A stretch of DNA of 40,958 bases from Candidatus Colimorpha merdihippi (GTDB lineage: Bacteria > Bacteroidota > Bacteroidia > Bacteroidales > P3), in contig JAGHRY010000064.1 in assembly GCA_018066145.1 (NCBI GenBank), forward strand, positions 1-40,958, in the 5' to 3' direction. Position 1 is the stretch's first letter; each line of letters begins with the position of its first letter. Shown piece by piece: positions 25,493-34,491 of the stretch. Both the position numbers and the translations under genes were made by a program. Under the pieces are notes generated by a model. That model saw only the letters and a list, made by a program, of their open reading frames with translations. It had not been told where the DNA came from and searched no databases.

Positions 25493-27000
25493 TATATCAA
25501 TTGTTTTAATGCTGCTCGATCAATCTTATCAGAATGATTCAGCGGGAAGGTATCTAGATAGATTATACGAGAAGGTATCATATATTGCGGCATTTTAGAT
25601 TTTAAATATGCCTCTAATGAAGATCTCTCACGTCCAATAGATTCAATAAATAACGCTATTTCTGTCAATCCTTTTTCATTATTAAACGATATGGCTACGC
25701 TTCGACAATTATTATCATAAAAAGTTCGCGCATGATACTCTATTTCTCCTAACTCTACTCTATATCCTTGAATTTTGGCCTGCTGATCGATTCTGCCGGA
25801 ATAAATAATATTGCCACTCTTGTCCCAATAACACAAATCCCCAGTAGAATAGAAACGCAACAACTCTCCTTCTATCTCTTTAATAAAGAAGGATGCATCA
25901 TTCCGTTCATCATTTTTCCAATATCCTCGGGTAATTTGATCGCCAGCAACACATAGTTCCCCCTTTATTCCCTGCCCCAAACTGTTACCATCTTCATCAA
26001 TAATAATGGCATTTACATTAGCAAGTGGTTTACCTATCGAAATAATACCATTTGACGACAGGTTAGTTTCGTCACGGTGCAACTTATAGCATGTACAATA
26101 TATAGTAGCCTCGGTCGGCCCGTAGAAATCATATATATCTGTATTTACCGCACATTTGAACCAATCCTCCATCAAATCTACTGGACACGCTTCTGCAGTG
26201 AGAATGCATGTTTTTAATGATTCTATCTTCATCTCCGAAAAATAGGGCCGTAAGTACGAAAGCATCGAAGGAGCCATAGCACCAAATGTAATACCCTGGT
26301 CTAACATCAATTCTGCTGCATAGAGATATTTTACTTGCCCGTAAGGAATTGTATAAACACTAGCCCCTTTGACCAATGCCACCAAAAATGATTGAATACT
26401 TACATCAAAAGTAAGGTCGAAAGCTTGAAGACACTTATCTGACGATGTTATTTCTATTCCCGTCTTCCAAAAAGAATCCATGAAGGTTGCAATATTCTTC
26501 CTCGACAAGCAAACTCCTTTTGGTGTACCCGTACTCCCTGAAGTGAACAAGATATATGCCAAATTGTCATCTGGTACTTGCACCGGGTCTTCTATACAGA
26601 TTTTTTTTAAGCAACTCGTTGTTTTTATTATCTGAAAACCAGAAGCTTCAAATGGCGATTCTTTTGCAGAATCAATAATATAATTGGTACCAACCTGAGC
26701 TAGAATATTCAAATTTCTATCCAATGGTTGATTAGGATGAAGTGGTACGTATGCTTTACCCTCCATCCATAATGCAATAATAGCCGCATATGTATCAACA
26801 TCATCGTGTACAGCTAATGCTACAATATCATCAATAATTTTCTGATGCTGGATTGCGACTCTAATTTGACAAATCTTCGTTCCTAATACAGCATAGGAAT
26901 ACGAAACCCCATTAATATAAAAAGCACAATTCTCTCTACATTCGAGAATCTGTTTGCTTATGGGCAATAGTACTTGATCAAAAAAGCTATTTACCTGCAT
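25492..27000 (-). CDS. NRPS-type adenylation enzyme, DltA-like stand-alone
   Basis: A 502-residue single adenylation domain, close in length to DltA. Core motifs are all present: A3 YILFTSGSTGTPKGVCLS, A4 QAFDLTFDVSIQSFL, A5 YDFYGPTEATIYC, A7 YSTGDLCYWDKSGNIIYSG, A8 IQGYRVELGEIEYH and A10 NHSDKIDRAALKQ with the catalytic Lys. The Asp in FDVS is the position that in NRPS adenylation domains holds the substrate alpha-amino group, so an amino acid substrate is likely. There is no condensation or thioesterase domain. It charges the following ACP, probably for transfer to the glycan rather than for peptide synthesis. Start overlaps the GT2 stop by 14 bp. Confidence 0.88.
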   Translation of the reverse strand: MQVNSFFDQVLLPISKQILECRENCAFYINGVSYSYAVLGTKICQIRVAIQHQKIIDDIVALAVHDDVDTYAAIIALWMEGKAYVPLHPNQPLDRNLNILAQVGTNYIIDSAKESPFEASGFQIIKTTSCLKKICIEDPVQVPDDNLAYILFTSGSTGTPKGVCLSRKNIATFMDSFWKTGIEITSSDKCLQAFDLTFDVSIQSFLVALVKGASVYTIPYGQVKYLYAAELMLDQGITFGAMAPSMLSYLRPYFSEMKIESLKTCILTAEACPVDLMEDWFKCAVNTDIYDFYGPTEATIYCTCYKLHRDETNLSSNGIISIGKPLANVNAIIIDEDGNSLGQGIKGELCVAGDQITRGYWKNDERNDASFFIKEIEGELLRFYSTGDLCYWDKSGNIIYSGRIDQQAKIQGYRVELGEIEYHARTFYDNNCRSVAISFNNEKGLTEIALFIESIGRERSSLEAYLKSKMPQYMIPSRIIYLDTFPLNHSDKIDRAALKQLI

Positions 27001-27922
27001 TCTTATGCTTTCTTATATATAACAATAATTTTGTCGTTGTGCGCAGATTCTTTGACACCTTTAAGTATTCTTGCAAGTACTTTAAAGCCATATTGTATCT
27101 GCCCATCCTTGCATTGGACCGAATGCTTTCACTTAATGTTTCTAAATAAACACATTTAGAATATTCTGATGGATTAATTTCATAGAATTCGCGATCTATC
27201 GGTAATGATTTGACACAATAATCATCTTTTGATATCATGCTATGTATCCCACCTTGATGATACCTATACACTCCACCATTAAAGGCAAACAAATATCCCT
27301 TTCCCACAGTCAAAAGGTGATATATTTCATGCATATCACGATAATATCTATATTGTTTTTGCCATTCTGGAGTAAACATCGATCGCCTGAACACCATTGT
27401 TAATGGCTGCGTTACCCATGGACCGAAGAACATTTCCATAGAAATATCTACTCCAACCTGATCTTTTTTGAGATATCTGCCACACTTGTCCCGACTAAAC
27501 TTTCCATTCTCTGAATTCAAATGACTACATCTATGGAAACAAACGGAATAATCCGGATGTGATTCCATAAAGTCTACTTGTTTTTGCAACTTTTGAGGAT
27601 CTGTCCAATAATCATCACCTTCACAGTATGCAATATACTTACCTCTGGCTCTATTGTAATTAAAAGCTATATCAATCACCGACTCCATCCCTTTCGAATA
27701 CTGATTCTCATCTTCATACAATGGGAATATTCGACTAGGGTATTTCGATGCATATTCTTTTATTATTTGATCCGACCCGTCAGTAGAGCAGTCATCATGA
27801 ATCAATACTTCATACTCAAAATCGGTTTGTTGCATCATAAAACCATCCAAACATTCCTTCAAAAAAGGGGCATGGTTGTATGACAAACAACAAATACTTA
27901 CAAGTGGTGTAGTATCTACCAT
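26987..27922 (-). CDS. Glycosyltransferase family 2
   Basis: A 311-residue GT-A glycosyltransferase. VSICCLSYNHAPFLKECLDG and VLIHDDCSTDGSDQII form the nucleotide-sugar site; KYIAYCEGDDYWTDPQKLQ is the DXD-type loop. It resembles the GT2 encoded at 30002-31015 in the ACKYVAKCEGDD-style region and the HPDYSVCFHRCSH segment, so the two are probably paralogues adding different sugars. It lies upstream of the adenylation gene and 4 bp after the ATP-grasp gene. Confidence 0.92.
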   Translation of the reverse strand: MVDTTPLVSICCLSYNHAPFLKECLDGFMMQQTDFEYEVLIHDDCSTDGSDQIIKEYASKYPSRIFPLYEDENQYSKGMESVIDIAFNYNRARGKYIAYCEGDDYWTDPQKLQKQVDFMESHPDYSVCFHRCSHLNSENGKFSRDKCGRYLKKDQVGVDISMEMFFGPWVTQPLTMVFRRSMFTPEWQKQYRYYRDMHEIYHLLTVGKGYLFAFNGGVYRYHQGGIHSMISKDDYCVKSLPIDREFYEINPSEYSKCVYLETLSESIRSNARMGRYNMALKYLQEYLKVSKNLRTTTKLLLYIRKHKNAGK

Positions 27923-27926
27923 TACC

Positions 27927-29129
27927 TTACTCTACTTCTACATTATATAAGCGATTTACATCCCTCATATAATTATCCATTATATCTTTATTATCGAAAT
28001 GAATAAACATTGTTCCAACGGTATCGTTGGCCCCATTGAATCCTCTGACTTCAACCCCGGAATCCAAAAATAAAGTTTTATCAACCACCATTCTCTCCAA
28101 CTCAGGCAACACTTCAACACTTCTTAATTTCCCAGTCTTGTTCGAATGAAGAATGACATTCCCCCAATATCCATTGCAACTTTTTTTATCAATTTCGAAA
28201 TTCATCCCAACAGCTGCTTTCACGGCACAATCAATCATATCTATTCCATAAGCATATCGAACCATCTCTGATAATCGATTGCCGCCGCCTCGTGGAGAAA
28301 CTTCCATTAAATAAGGTGTGCCATTCTTACTAATACGACATTCAATATTGAAAACTGACGTTCTCATTTGCAGTAAGTCAATCAACCGTTGAATTTCGCT
28401 TGTCAAATATTCTTGAACCGAGTTTGACATAGAAGATGGCCATGAATATGCCGCTGGAGTGAATGGATTGGGCGCATTTTTATCGAACAATTGGTTGTCA
28501 AACGAAACAAATGCCAATTTGCCATTTACAACAAAACTATCTGCATCGGATGTAGTGCCCAAAGGTTCGATGAATTCTTCAATGATAAAATCAGATGAAT
28601 GTATCGAAAATAATTGAGCTTGATCAATTGCCTTCTCCAATTCTGCTGGACTATCAACCCTTGTTACCCCTTTACTACCCGCAGAATCGACAGGTTTTAC
28701 AATACAGGGATAAGGAATCGTTGATATTTCCTGAAGAGCCATTGACTTGTCTTTGTACGACTTAACTATCGGTACATTGAAACCATTTTGCTTCAAGAAA
28801 GCCCTAAACAGGGACTTATTTTGCAATATTTCCACCGAATTACTTGGTCCTGCCGCTGGAATACCCATCTTCTCTGCTACGTAAGCCGCAGTGGTTACCC
28901 CAGGATCAACTGCAAAAGACAAAATCCCATCAATATTCTTTTCCTTAGCCACGGAAAGAACCGCTTCTTTGTCAATGATACTCACATTCACATACTCATC
29001 AGAGTATTTGTGTGCCACATTATCCGGTAGATAATCAGCTGTGATAACATGAATACCTAATTTATGGGCCGCCTCAATCACAGGTACCAAATAATAGATA
29101 CCACCTAAAAGCATTAATTTCTTTTTCAT
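27927..29129 (-). CDS. ATP-grasp carboxylate-amine ligase-like enzyme
   Basis: A 400-residue ATP-grasp enzyme. It has an N-terminal Rossmann-like part (LMLLGGIYYLVPVIEAAHKL), the mid-domain ADP-binding strand YPCIVKPVDSAGSKGVTRV, FIIEEFIEPLGTTSDADSFV and the magnesium-binding C-terminal piece YLMEVSPRGGGNRLSEMVR. This group forms amide or peptide bonds by activating a carboxylate with ATP. It could join an amino acid to another amino acid or to a uronic acid. It lies between two GT2 genes and two genes upstream of the adenylation gene, so it may supply or use the same amino acid. The substrate is unknown. Confidence 0.82.
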   Translation of the reverse strand: MKKKLMLLGGIYYLVPVIEAAHKLGIHVITADYLPDNVAHKYSDEYVNVSIIDKEAVLSVAKEKNIDGILSFAVDPGVTTAAYVAEKMGIPAAGPSNSVEILQNKSLFRAFLKQNGFNVPIVKSYKDKSMALQEISTIPYPCIVKPVDSAGSKGVTRVDSPAELEKAIDQAQLFSIHSSDFIIEEFIEPLGTTSDADSFVVNGKLAFVSFDNQLFDKNAPNPFTPAAYSWPSSMSNSVQEYLTSEIQRLIDLLQMRTSVFNIECRISKNGTPYLMEVSPRGGGNRLSEMVRYAYGIDMIDCAVKAAVGMNFEIDKKSCNGYWGNVILHSNKTGKLRSVEVLPELERMVVDKTLFLDSGVEVRGFNGANDTVGTMFIHFDNKDIMDNYMRDVNRLYNVEVE

Positions 29130-29139
29130 TCGAATAATA

Positions 29140-29997
29140 TTACGGCTGGATTCTGATTTTGCTTTTTATTTCCTTTATTTTTGTCTTCCATGACCTCGGA
29201 TACGGCCGATCGATTCCTCTTTTTATATTCCGCTTTGCTAATGGATAATAAAGCAAACAGTACTTTGGCAAAAAAGGCTTCATTAGTTTTAAAGTATCAA
29301 ACTGCGAACGTAACATGGCTTTTTTATCCATACCAGACCATTGGCCCATATTATTAATACGATATAGGGACGTGGGCTTTTTCAACCGACCAATAGGTCC
29401 ATGCGAGGCCATTATCATCCCTATTTCCCAGTCAGCAATGTAATGTTCGAAAAAGATTTCTGGTAACATTTGTAGAAATTTTCTTCGAAAGCAACATGCA
29501 GATAGGTTACCTATTTGATTGCCGTAGACTATAGTATCTCTCAGTTTCAATTTATAAAAGTCGTTTTTATATGGCCATGAGTGTACTATTTTCCTTCCAT
29601 TCTCTTGAAAATAATAGTACATTCTATTGAACGACATTGAAAAATGCGGATGATGCTCCAAAAAATTGACATGTTGTGCCAAATGGTCTGCCGTTTCCCA
29701 CCGATCATCTCCCTCTAAAATAGCAACATAATCACCTCTGCATACAGCAAAAGCCCTTTGATAGTTGGCAACGAATCCAATATTATGGTCACTCTGAAGG
29801 TAGTCGAATTGGAATGGTGATTCAACCTCGAGCCTCTTTATTATTTCCAAAGTCGAATCAGGAGAGCTGTCATCAGCTACCAAAACCCTTACATCAGCAT
29901 CAATTTTCTGGCGAATAATACTATTCACGGCTTCGCCAATAAAACGTTCCTGATTGTAGCAACACAATATTATGTCAACTTTAGGTCTTATGCCCAT
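29140..29997 (-). CDS. Glycosyltransferase family 2
   Basis: A 285-residue GT-A glycosyltransferase. VDIILCCYNQERFIGEAVNS and RVLVADDSSPDSTLEII form the nucleotide site; DYVAILEGDDRWETADHLAQ is the DXD-type loop at about residue 95. It is followed by a C-terminal basic segment (KIKEIKSKIRIQP). It lies 10 bp upstream of the ATP-grasp gene. Confidence 0.92.
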   Translation of the reverse strand: MGIRPKVDIILCCYNQERFIGEAVNSIIRQKIDADVRVLVADDSSPDSTLEIIKRLEVESPFQFDYLQSDHNIGFVANYQRAFAVCRGDYVAILEGDDRWETADHLAQHVNFLEHHPHFSMSFNRMYYYFQENGRKIVHSWPYKNDFYKLKLRDTIVYGNQIGNLSACCFRRKFLQMLPEIFFEHYIADWEIGMIMASHGPIGRLKKPTSLYRINNMGQWSGMDKKAMLRSQFDTLKLMKPFLPKYCLLYYPLAKRNIKRGIDRPYPRSWKTKIKEIKSKIRIQP

Positions 29998-30001
29998 GCT
30001 G

Positions 30002-31015
30002 TTATCGACGAATATTTTTTATCGGGTACAGTAATTTCCGTCCTATTCTATACGCCCATGAACCCGACACAGTGTTATACTTTTGATGATAGCCAACATA
30101 CTCTCGACATTTAGCAATAAACCACTGCATATCTAACCCTTGAGAAACAAAGAAAGTCTCAGCCTCAGCAACAAACTTTTTATCCCCAACTTCTATTGCC
30201 ATAAACATTAATTGGGCATATTCCTGAATTTTCAATCGACTAATCAGTTCGCTACCGCAACCATATTTATTTGCAATATAAAGTTGTGTATCAAATACAC
30301 CCCGTTCATACTTCCATTGTTGACCAATACTTTTGGGAGAAGATAGCCCTCCCTGCCGATTCGTATACACTGCCGTAGCTTCATCGATGTAGTGAACATC
30401 CCCTAACTGGAACAAGTCAAGTGCCATTGCTAACGAAGCATCACTCAAACCCTTATATGGCCCGAGTGTTTTATAAATTTCAGACTTTATAAGCCACGTT
30501 GGCGGCGCTATATATCCAGCCGTTAGTAAGTGATCTTCAAAACATTGTGGAATTTTACCGGTTCTTTTAATAAAATTCTTTTTTGTGATACGACCATTTG
30601 AATCACCCACATGACAATCGGTGTAACACATCACACACTCCGGATGAGACTCCATGTATTCGACCTGCATCTGGAGCTTTTTCTTATTTATCCAGAAATC
30701 ATCTCCTTCGCATTTAGCAACATATTTGCAGTCGTACTCGCCCAATAATTCCCTCAATTTTTTGCCTAGAAGCCCCTTCGAATACATATTACTACCCGAA
30801 GGCTCTATTACTGCCCTAATAATGTCCGGATACCGTCTTGCATACTGCATTATTACTTTATCCGACCCATCTGTTGAAGCATCATCGTGAACAACCACGA
30901 CAAAGGGGAATGTTGTTTCTTGCTCAACAAAACCCTTTAACGTACGCTCAACATAATCCACCTCATTGAATACAGGGCAGAGGCAAACTACTAATGGAAT
31001 CAATGAATCGCTCAT
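30002..31015 (-). CDS. Glycosyltransferase family 2
   Basis: A 337-residue GT-A glycosyltransferase. VVCLCPVFNEVDYVERTLKG and VVVVHDDASTDGSDKVI make the nucleotide site; CKYVAKCEGDDFWINKKKLQ is the DXD-type loop. It parallels the GT2 at 26987-27922 in the HPECVMCYTDCHVG segment and in general length, suggesting an old duplication. It is the first glycosyltransferase gene after the ABC exporter pair, so it may add an early sugar. Confidence 0.92.
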   Translation of the reverse strand: MSDSLIPLVVCLCPVFNEVDYVERTLKGFVEQETTFPFVVVVHDDASTDGSDKVIMQYARRYPDIIRAVIEPSGSNMYSKGLLGKKLRELLGEYDCKYVAKCEGDDFWINKKKLQMQVEYMESHPECVMCYTDCHVGDSNGRITKKNFIKRTGKIPQCFEDHLLTAGYIAPPTWLIKSEIYKTLGPYKGLSDASLAMALDLFQLGDVHYIDEATAVYTNRQGGLSSPKSIGQQWKYERGVFDTQLYIANKYGCGSELISRLKIQEYAQLMFMAIEVGDKKFVAEAETFFVSQGLDMQWFIAKCREYVGYHQKYNTVSGSWAYRIGRKLLYPIKNIRR

Positions 31016-31045
31016 TACTCTGAAAGCATGAAATCTTTCAAATTG

Positions 31046-32329
31046 CTACTCAACCTTTGTTTCAACAAAATCAAACTTGGGAGTAATATCACCAGGTTCT
31101 TTCCCCACATATCCTCCAACTGATACTGCTTTGTTTGCGATAACAAAAGATACTATATCATATTCCACCAATATAGGCTCTTTCTTATCCACAACAAACA
31201 AAAGATCAATTGCATAGCTACCCCAATTTAAGAAATTAGCAGGAATACGGCACTGTTGTTCGTATACTCCCGCTTCATGTTCCAAACTATAGCATCTTCC
31301 ACCTCCAGACATTGAGAACATGGCAATACCTTGATCGTTTTTGAGATGAAATGTCAAATGTGACTGTTTAAAATCTCGCTTTAGACGATATTTGATATTA
31401 AACTCTATCTCATTATCCATATTCATAACGTCTCGATAATCCTTTCCAACTGCACGTACTCCAATCTCTAAAAGTTCGAAACCTTTTCTAGACATAATCG
31501 GTTCGTTTCCGTACTGTTTGTGATTAATGATATCGCTCTTTCCTTTCAGATAAGTAGACACTGCAGTTTCTACATCTGCATCCATTGCCACCATACCATG
31601 TTCAAGAATTATGCCTCGCTGACATAACGATTTGATACTGGTCATATTATGACTTACAAAAAGAACCGTACGACCATCATCCTTACTCACATCCTGCATT
31701 TTACCGATGGCTTTCTTTTGGAACTCAGCATCACCAACGGCTAATACTTCATCAACCACAAGAATCTCGGGTTCCAAAAATGCCGCAACTGCGAAACCCA
31801 AACGTACCGTCATACCCGAACTATATCGCTTTACTGGAGTATCAATATAACGCTCACACCCGCTAAAGTCAATAATTTCATCAAGCTTTCTATCAATCTC
31901 GGCTTTAGTCATACCCAAAATAGCACCATTCAGGTATATATTCTCTCGACCAGTCATCTCACCATTAAAGCCTGTACCAACCTCTAGCAAAGACCCTATT
32001 CGGCCTCTAGCGCGAATCTCACCTGTTGTTGGACCTGTAACACGAGACAGGAGTTTCAAAAGGGTACTTTTACCTGCACCATTGCGACCAATAATTCCAA
32101 CAACCTGACCTTGATCAATCTTCAGGTTAATATCTTTGAGGGCCCATACATAATCACTATCAGCCTTCAATGCGCGGTTATTCACCGAACCAATTTTTAG
32201 GAAAGGGTCTTCCTTTCCCAAGACTCGCATAGCCCAAAAACGCTTTAAGTCATCACTTAGTGTCTTTGAGGAAACCAAACCGAGTCTGTATTGTTTAGAA
32301 ATATTTTCAAATTCAATTGCTGTAGCCAT
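31046..32329 (-). CDS. wzt: Polysaccharide ABC exporter ATP-binding subunit (Wzt-like)
   Basis: A 427-residue ATPase that powers export of the finished polymer. The nucleotide-binding domain (about residues 1-245) has Walker A VVGIIGRNGAGKSTLLKLL, signature VKRYSSGMTVRLGFA and Walker B EILVVDEVLAVGD with VLFVSHNM. The C-terminal extension (about 265-427) is the beta-sandwich type (VEYDIVSFVIANKAV) that in Wzt binds the modified non-reducing end of the polymer. Its presence implies recognition of a chain-terminating modification. The permease gene lies 59 bp upstream. Confidence 0.93.
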   Translation of the reverse strand: MATAIEFENISKQYRLGLVSSKTLSDDLKRFWAMRVLGKEDPFLKIGSVNNRALKADSDYVWALKDINLKIDQGQVVGIIGRNGAGKSTLLKLLSRVTGPTTGEIRARGRIGSLLEVGTGFNGEMTGRENIYLNGAILGMTKAEIDRKLDEIIDFSGCERYIDTPVKRYSSGMTVRLGFAVAAFLEPEILVVDEVLAVGDAEFQKKAIGKMQDVSKDDGRTVLFVSHNMTSIKSLCQRGIILEHGMVAMDADVETAVSTYLKGKSDIINHKQYGNEPIMSRKGFELLEIGVRAVGKDYRDVMNMDNEIEFNIKYRLKRDFKQSHLTFHLKNDQGIAMFSMSGGGRCYSLEHEAGVYEQQCRIPANFLNWGSYAIDLLFVVDKKEPILVEYDIVSFVIANKAVSVGGYVGKEPGDITPKFDFVETKVE

Positions 32330-32388
32330 AATCTAATTCTTTTGTAATTCTTTTTCCTGGATTCACATCATTATCTCATCTACATAAA

Positions 32389-33261
32389 TTATACAGTATC
32401 CAAGAAACTCTTTTGAGTTTTGTTAAATACAATCAATCCAAAAAATATCATGAGTATCATGAAACAAAAACTATATCCAAGCCATTCCCATCCAATGAAT
32501 TCACCAGCGCCTAATGCTCCATATTTAAAGGTTTCAAGTACAGGTGTTACCGGATTGAATCTCATAATATTATATAATTCAATACCGGCTGCCACTTTCC
32601 CCTTTGCCAAACTCAATGGATACACGATAGGTGTAGCATACATCCATAAGCTGGTAACAAAGCCGAACAGAATACCCAAATCACGGTATTTCGTAGTCAT
32701 GCTGGTAATCACCATTCCAAATCCAAGTGCCAAGCCTGCCATCATTAATACCAGAATCGGGAATAACAACAAATACCAGTTGGGACTTGCAGGACAATCA
32801 CCCTTAACATAATAAAATATGTAAATAGCAATAAACAATCCTATTTGAATAAAGAATCTCAACAAATTGGATGTAACATTTACCAGCGGGGTAATAATTC
32901 TAGGGAAATAAACCTTACTGAACAAGCCACTATTTCCTCTGAATGTACCTGAAGTTTTACCTAAACAATCAGAAAAATAATGCCACATAGCAGTACCCGA
33001 AAGGTAAAACAGTGGTTTAGGAATACCATCTGTACCGATTCCGGCGATACCACCAAATACTACCATGTACATGAAAATTGTCATTATTGGTTGAATAATA
33101 AACCATAATGGTCCTAATACCGTTTGCTTGTACTGAACCGTAATGTTTCGTTTCACCATTACGGTAAACAAATCGCGGTACTGCCATAATTCTTTAAAAT
33201 CAATTGCCAAAGCTTTATCCTTGGGCTTGATAATGGTTGTCCATTTTTGATTCTCACTCAT
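32389..33261 (-). CDS. wzm: Polysaccharide ABC exporter permease (Wzm-like)
   Basis: A 290-residue ABC-2-type permease. About six transmembrane helices are visible, including GPLWFIIQPIMTIFMYMVVF, FFIQIGLFIAIYIFYYV, LLLFPILVLMMAGLALGFG and YSFCFMILMIFFGLIVF. The N-terminal VQYKQTVLGPLWF is the amphipathic entry motif of the family. It forms the inner-membrane channel for the polymer with the ATPase encoded 59 bp downstream. Confidence 0.93.
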   Translation of the reverse strand: MSENQKWTTIIKPKDKALAIDFKELWQYRDLFTVMVKRNITVQYKQTVLGPLWFIIQPIMTIFMYMVVFGGIAGIGTDGIPKPLFYLSGTAMWHYFSDCLGKTSGTFRGNSGLFSKVYFPRIITPLVNVTSNLLRFFIQIGLFIAIYIFYYVKGDCPASPNWYLLLFPILVLMMAGLALGFGMVITSMTTKYRDLGILFGFVTSLWMYATPIVYPLSLAKGKVAAGIELYNIMRFNPVTPVLETFKYGALGAGEFIGWEWLGYSFCFMILMIFFGLIVFNKTQKSFLDTV

Positions 33262-33299
33262 ATAATATAATGTTTATTTATTATTCAATTAGAAAATCC

Positions 33300-34484
33300 C
33301 TAATGCGAATGCTTGTGTTTCAATATAATGTTGTTCATTATTCCCCAAAAATACTTCCAATCTGTTCGAAGTGGGTTTTTCAAATAGGCTTCACAATATC
33401 TGCGCTCCGATTCTTGAATTTCATCCAATGTTTCGGGCTGATTCTTCTCGAAATATAGTGGAGGAAGCAATCCTGGCTTTGTTTTGATACGGAGTTCTTG
33501 CATCTCAGGACTATATAAACTAAAAAACTGCTGAGACAATGGTCTTACCCCTACAAGCTTCATTTCACCCTTAAGAATATTCAGTAGCATCGGCAGCTCA
33601 TCAAGCCATGTTTTCCGCAAAAATGCACCAATGCCATTGATTCTGTAATCTTGGTAAAACTTTCCCGTGTTATCCAGTTTACGATGTTGGTATACATACT
33701 CCTGCAAATATTCGCTGTAAGAGTACATGGTGCGGAATTTGTAAACAGTTATTATCTTGCCACATTTCCCAACACGACGAAGTTTTGCTATAGGTGAAGT
33801 ACTGGGAACCCCTTTTAAATTGGGCTCCTTCACTTTTCGAGCTATCACACGAAACTCTGCATGAGCAGTATTCTCATACACCACTTCAAAACCGGCACGA
33901 TACAACCTTCCTAAGATTTCAACCCGATGGAAAGTGCGATTACATCCTTTTGTAATGCCAAAATATATTTTCTTTAGACCTTTTATCTTGGGGAAAACTC
34001 GATGCCATAAGTAGTGAAACCCATATAAAACCTTATTCAACGGCCACGGATATCGGCTCATAAACATGGCTTTTTTTACTGCTGATGTACGACAATAACA
34101 TACCAAATATCCACCTTGATCTATCTTGCTATTTGCCTCAATCAGAAATTTATTGAGTTCAAATATAGTATGGAGCGGACGCATCACAAAAATCGCATGG
34201 TAATTTCTTCCATCCAACCTATCCGGAATAGGGTCGCATCCATTATATTTCATTCTCAGCAGTAGCGTCGAATCTGAAAATCGATTCTCATGCGACAGGA
34301 ACCAAATGCATACCTGCTTCATTGATTCGTCATCAGTCTCCTCGAAAAGCAGCCTAACGTCAGGATCATCAATGTCTTCGGCCTTCAAATCATCACAACC
34401 CTCACTTCCCTTCTCAGCAAAATCATTGCTAGGAAGATACTGCTGCTCACGAAGAGGATCCAACGGATATAATGGTCTTCTCAT
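33300..34484 (-). CDS. Initiating-type sugar transferase with an unusual N-terminal domain
   Basis: A 394-residue protein whose C-terminal 160 residues are a bacterial sugar transferase domain: KIITVYKFRTMYSYSEYL, a Q-D-Y-R-I-N segment holding the expected Asp, LRKTWLDELPMLLNILKG and LVGVRPLSQQFFSLY. Such enzymes put the first sugar-phosphate on polyprenyl phosphate. The usual hydrophobic re-entrant helix directly before the catalytic core is missing. Instead residues about 1-220 look like part of a methyltransferase-like domain (GGYLVCYCRTSAVKKA, LYRAGFEVVYENTAHAE) without the glycine-rich SAM motif. It lies 8 bp upstream-side of upxY in transcript order, which is usual for capsule loci. Activity as an initiating enzyme is uncertain. 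Confidence 0.75.
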   Translation of the reverse strand: MRRPLYPLDPLREQQYLPSNDFAEKGSEGCDDLKAEDIDDPDVRLLFEETDDESMKQVCIWFLSHENRFSDSTLLLRMKYNGCDPIPDRLDGRNYHAIFVMRPLHTIFELNKFLIEANSKIDQGGYLVCYCRTSAVKKAMFMSRYPWPLNKVLYGFHYLWHRVFPKIKGLKKIYFGITKGCNRTFHRVEILGRLYRAGFEVVYENTAHAEFRVIARKVKEPNLKGVPSTSPIAKLRRVGKCGKIITVYKFRTMYSYSEYLQEYVYQHRKLDNTGKFYQDYRINGIGAFLRKTWLDELPMLLNILKGEMKLVGVRPLSQQFFSLYSPEMQELRIKTKPGLLPPLYFEKNQPETLDEIQESERRYCEAYLKNPLRTDWKYFWGIMNNIILKHKHSH

Positions 34485-34491
34485 GATACTT

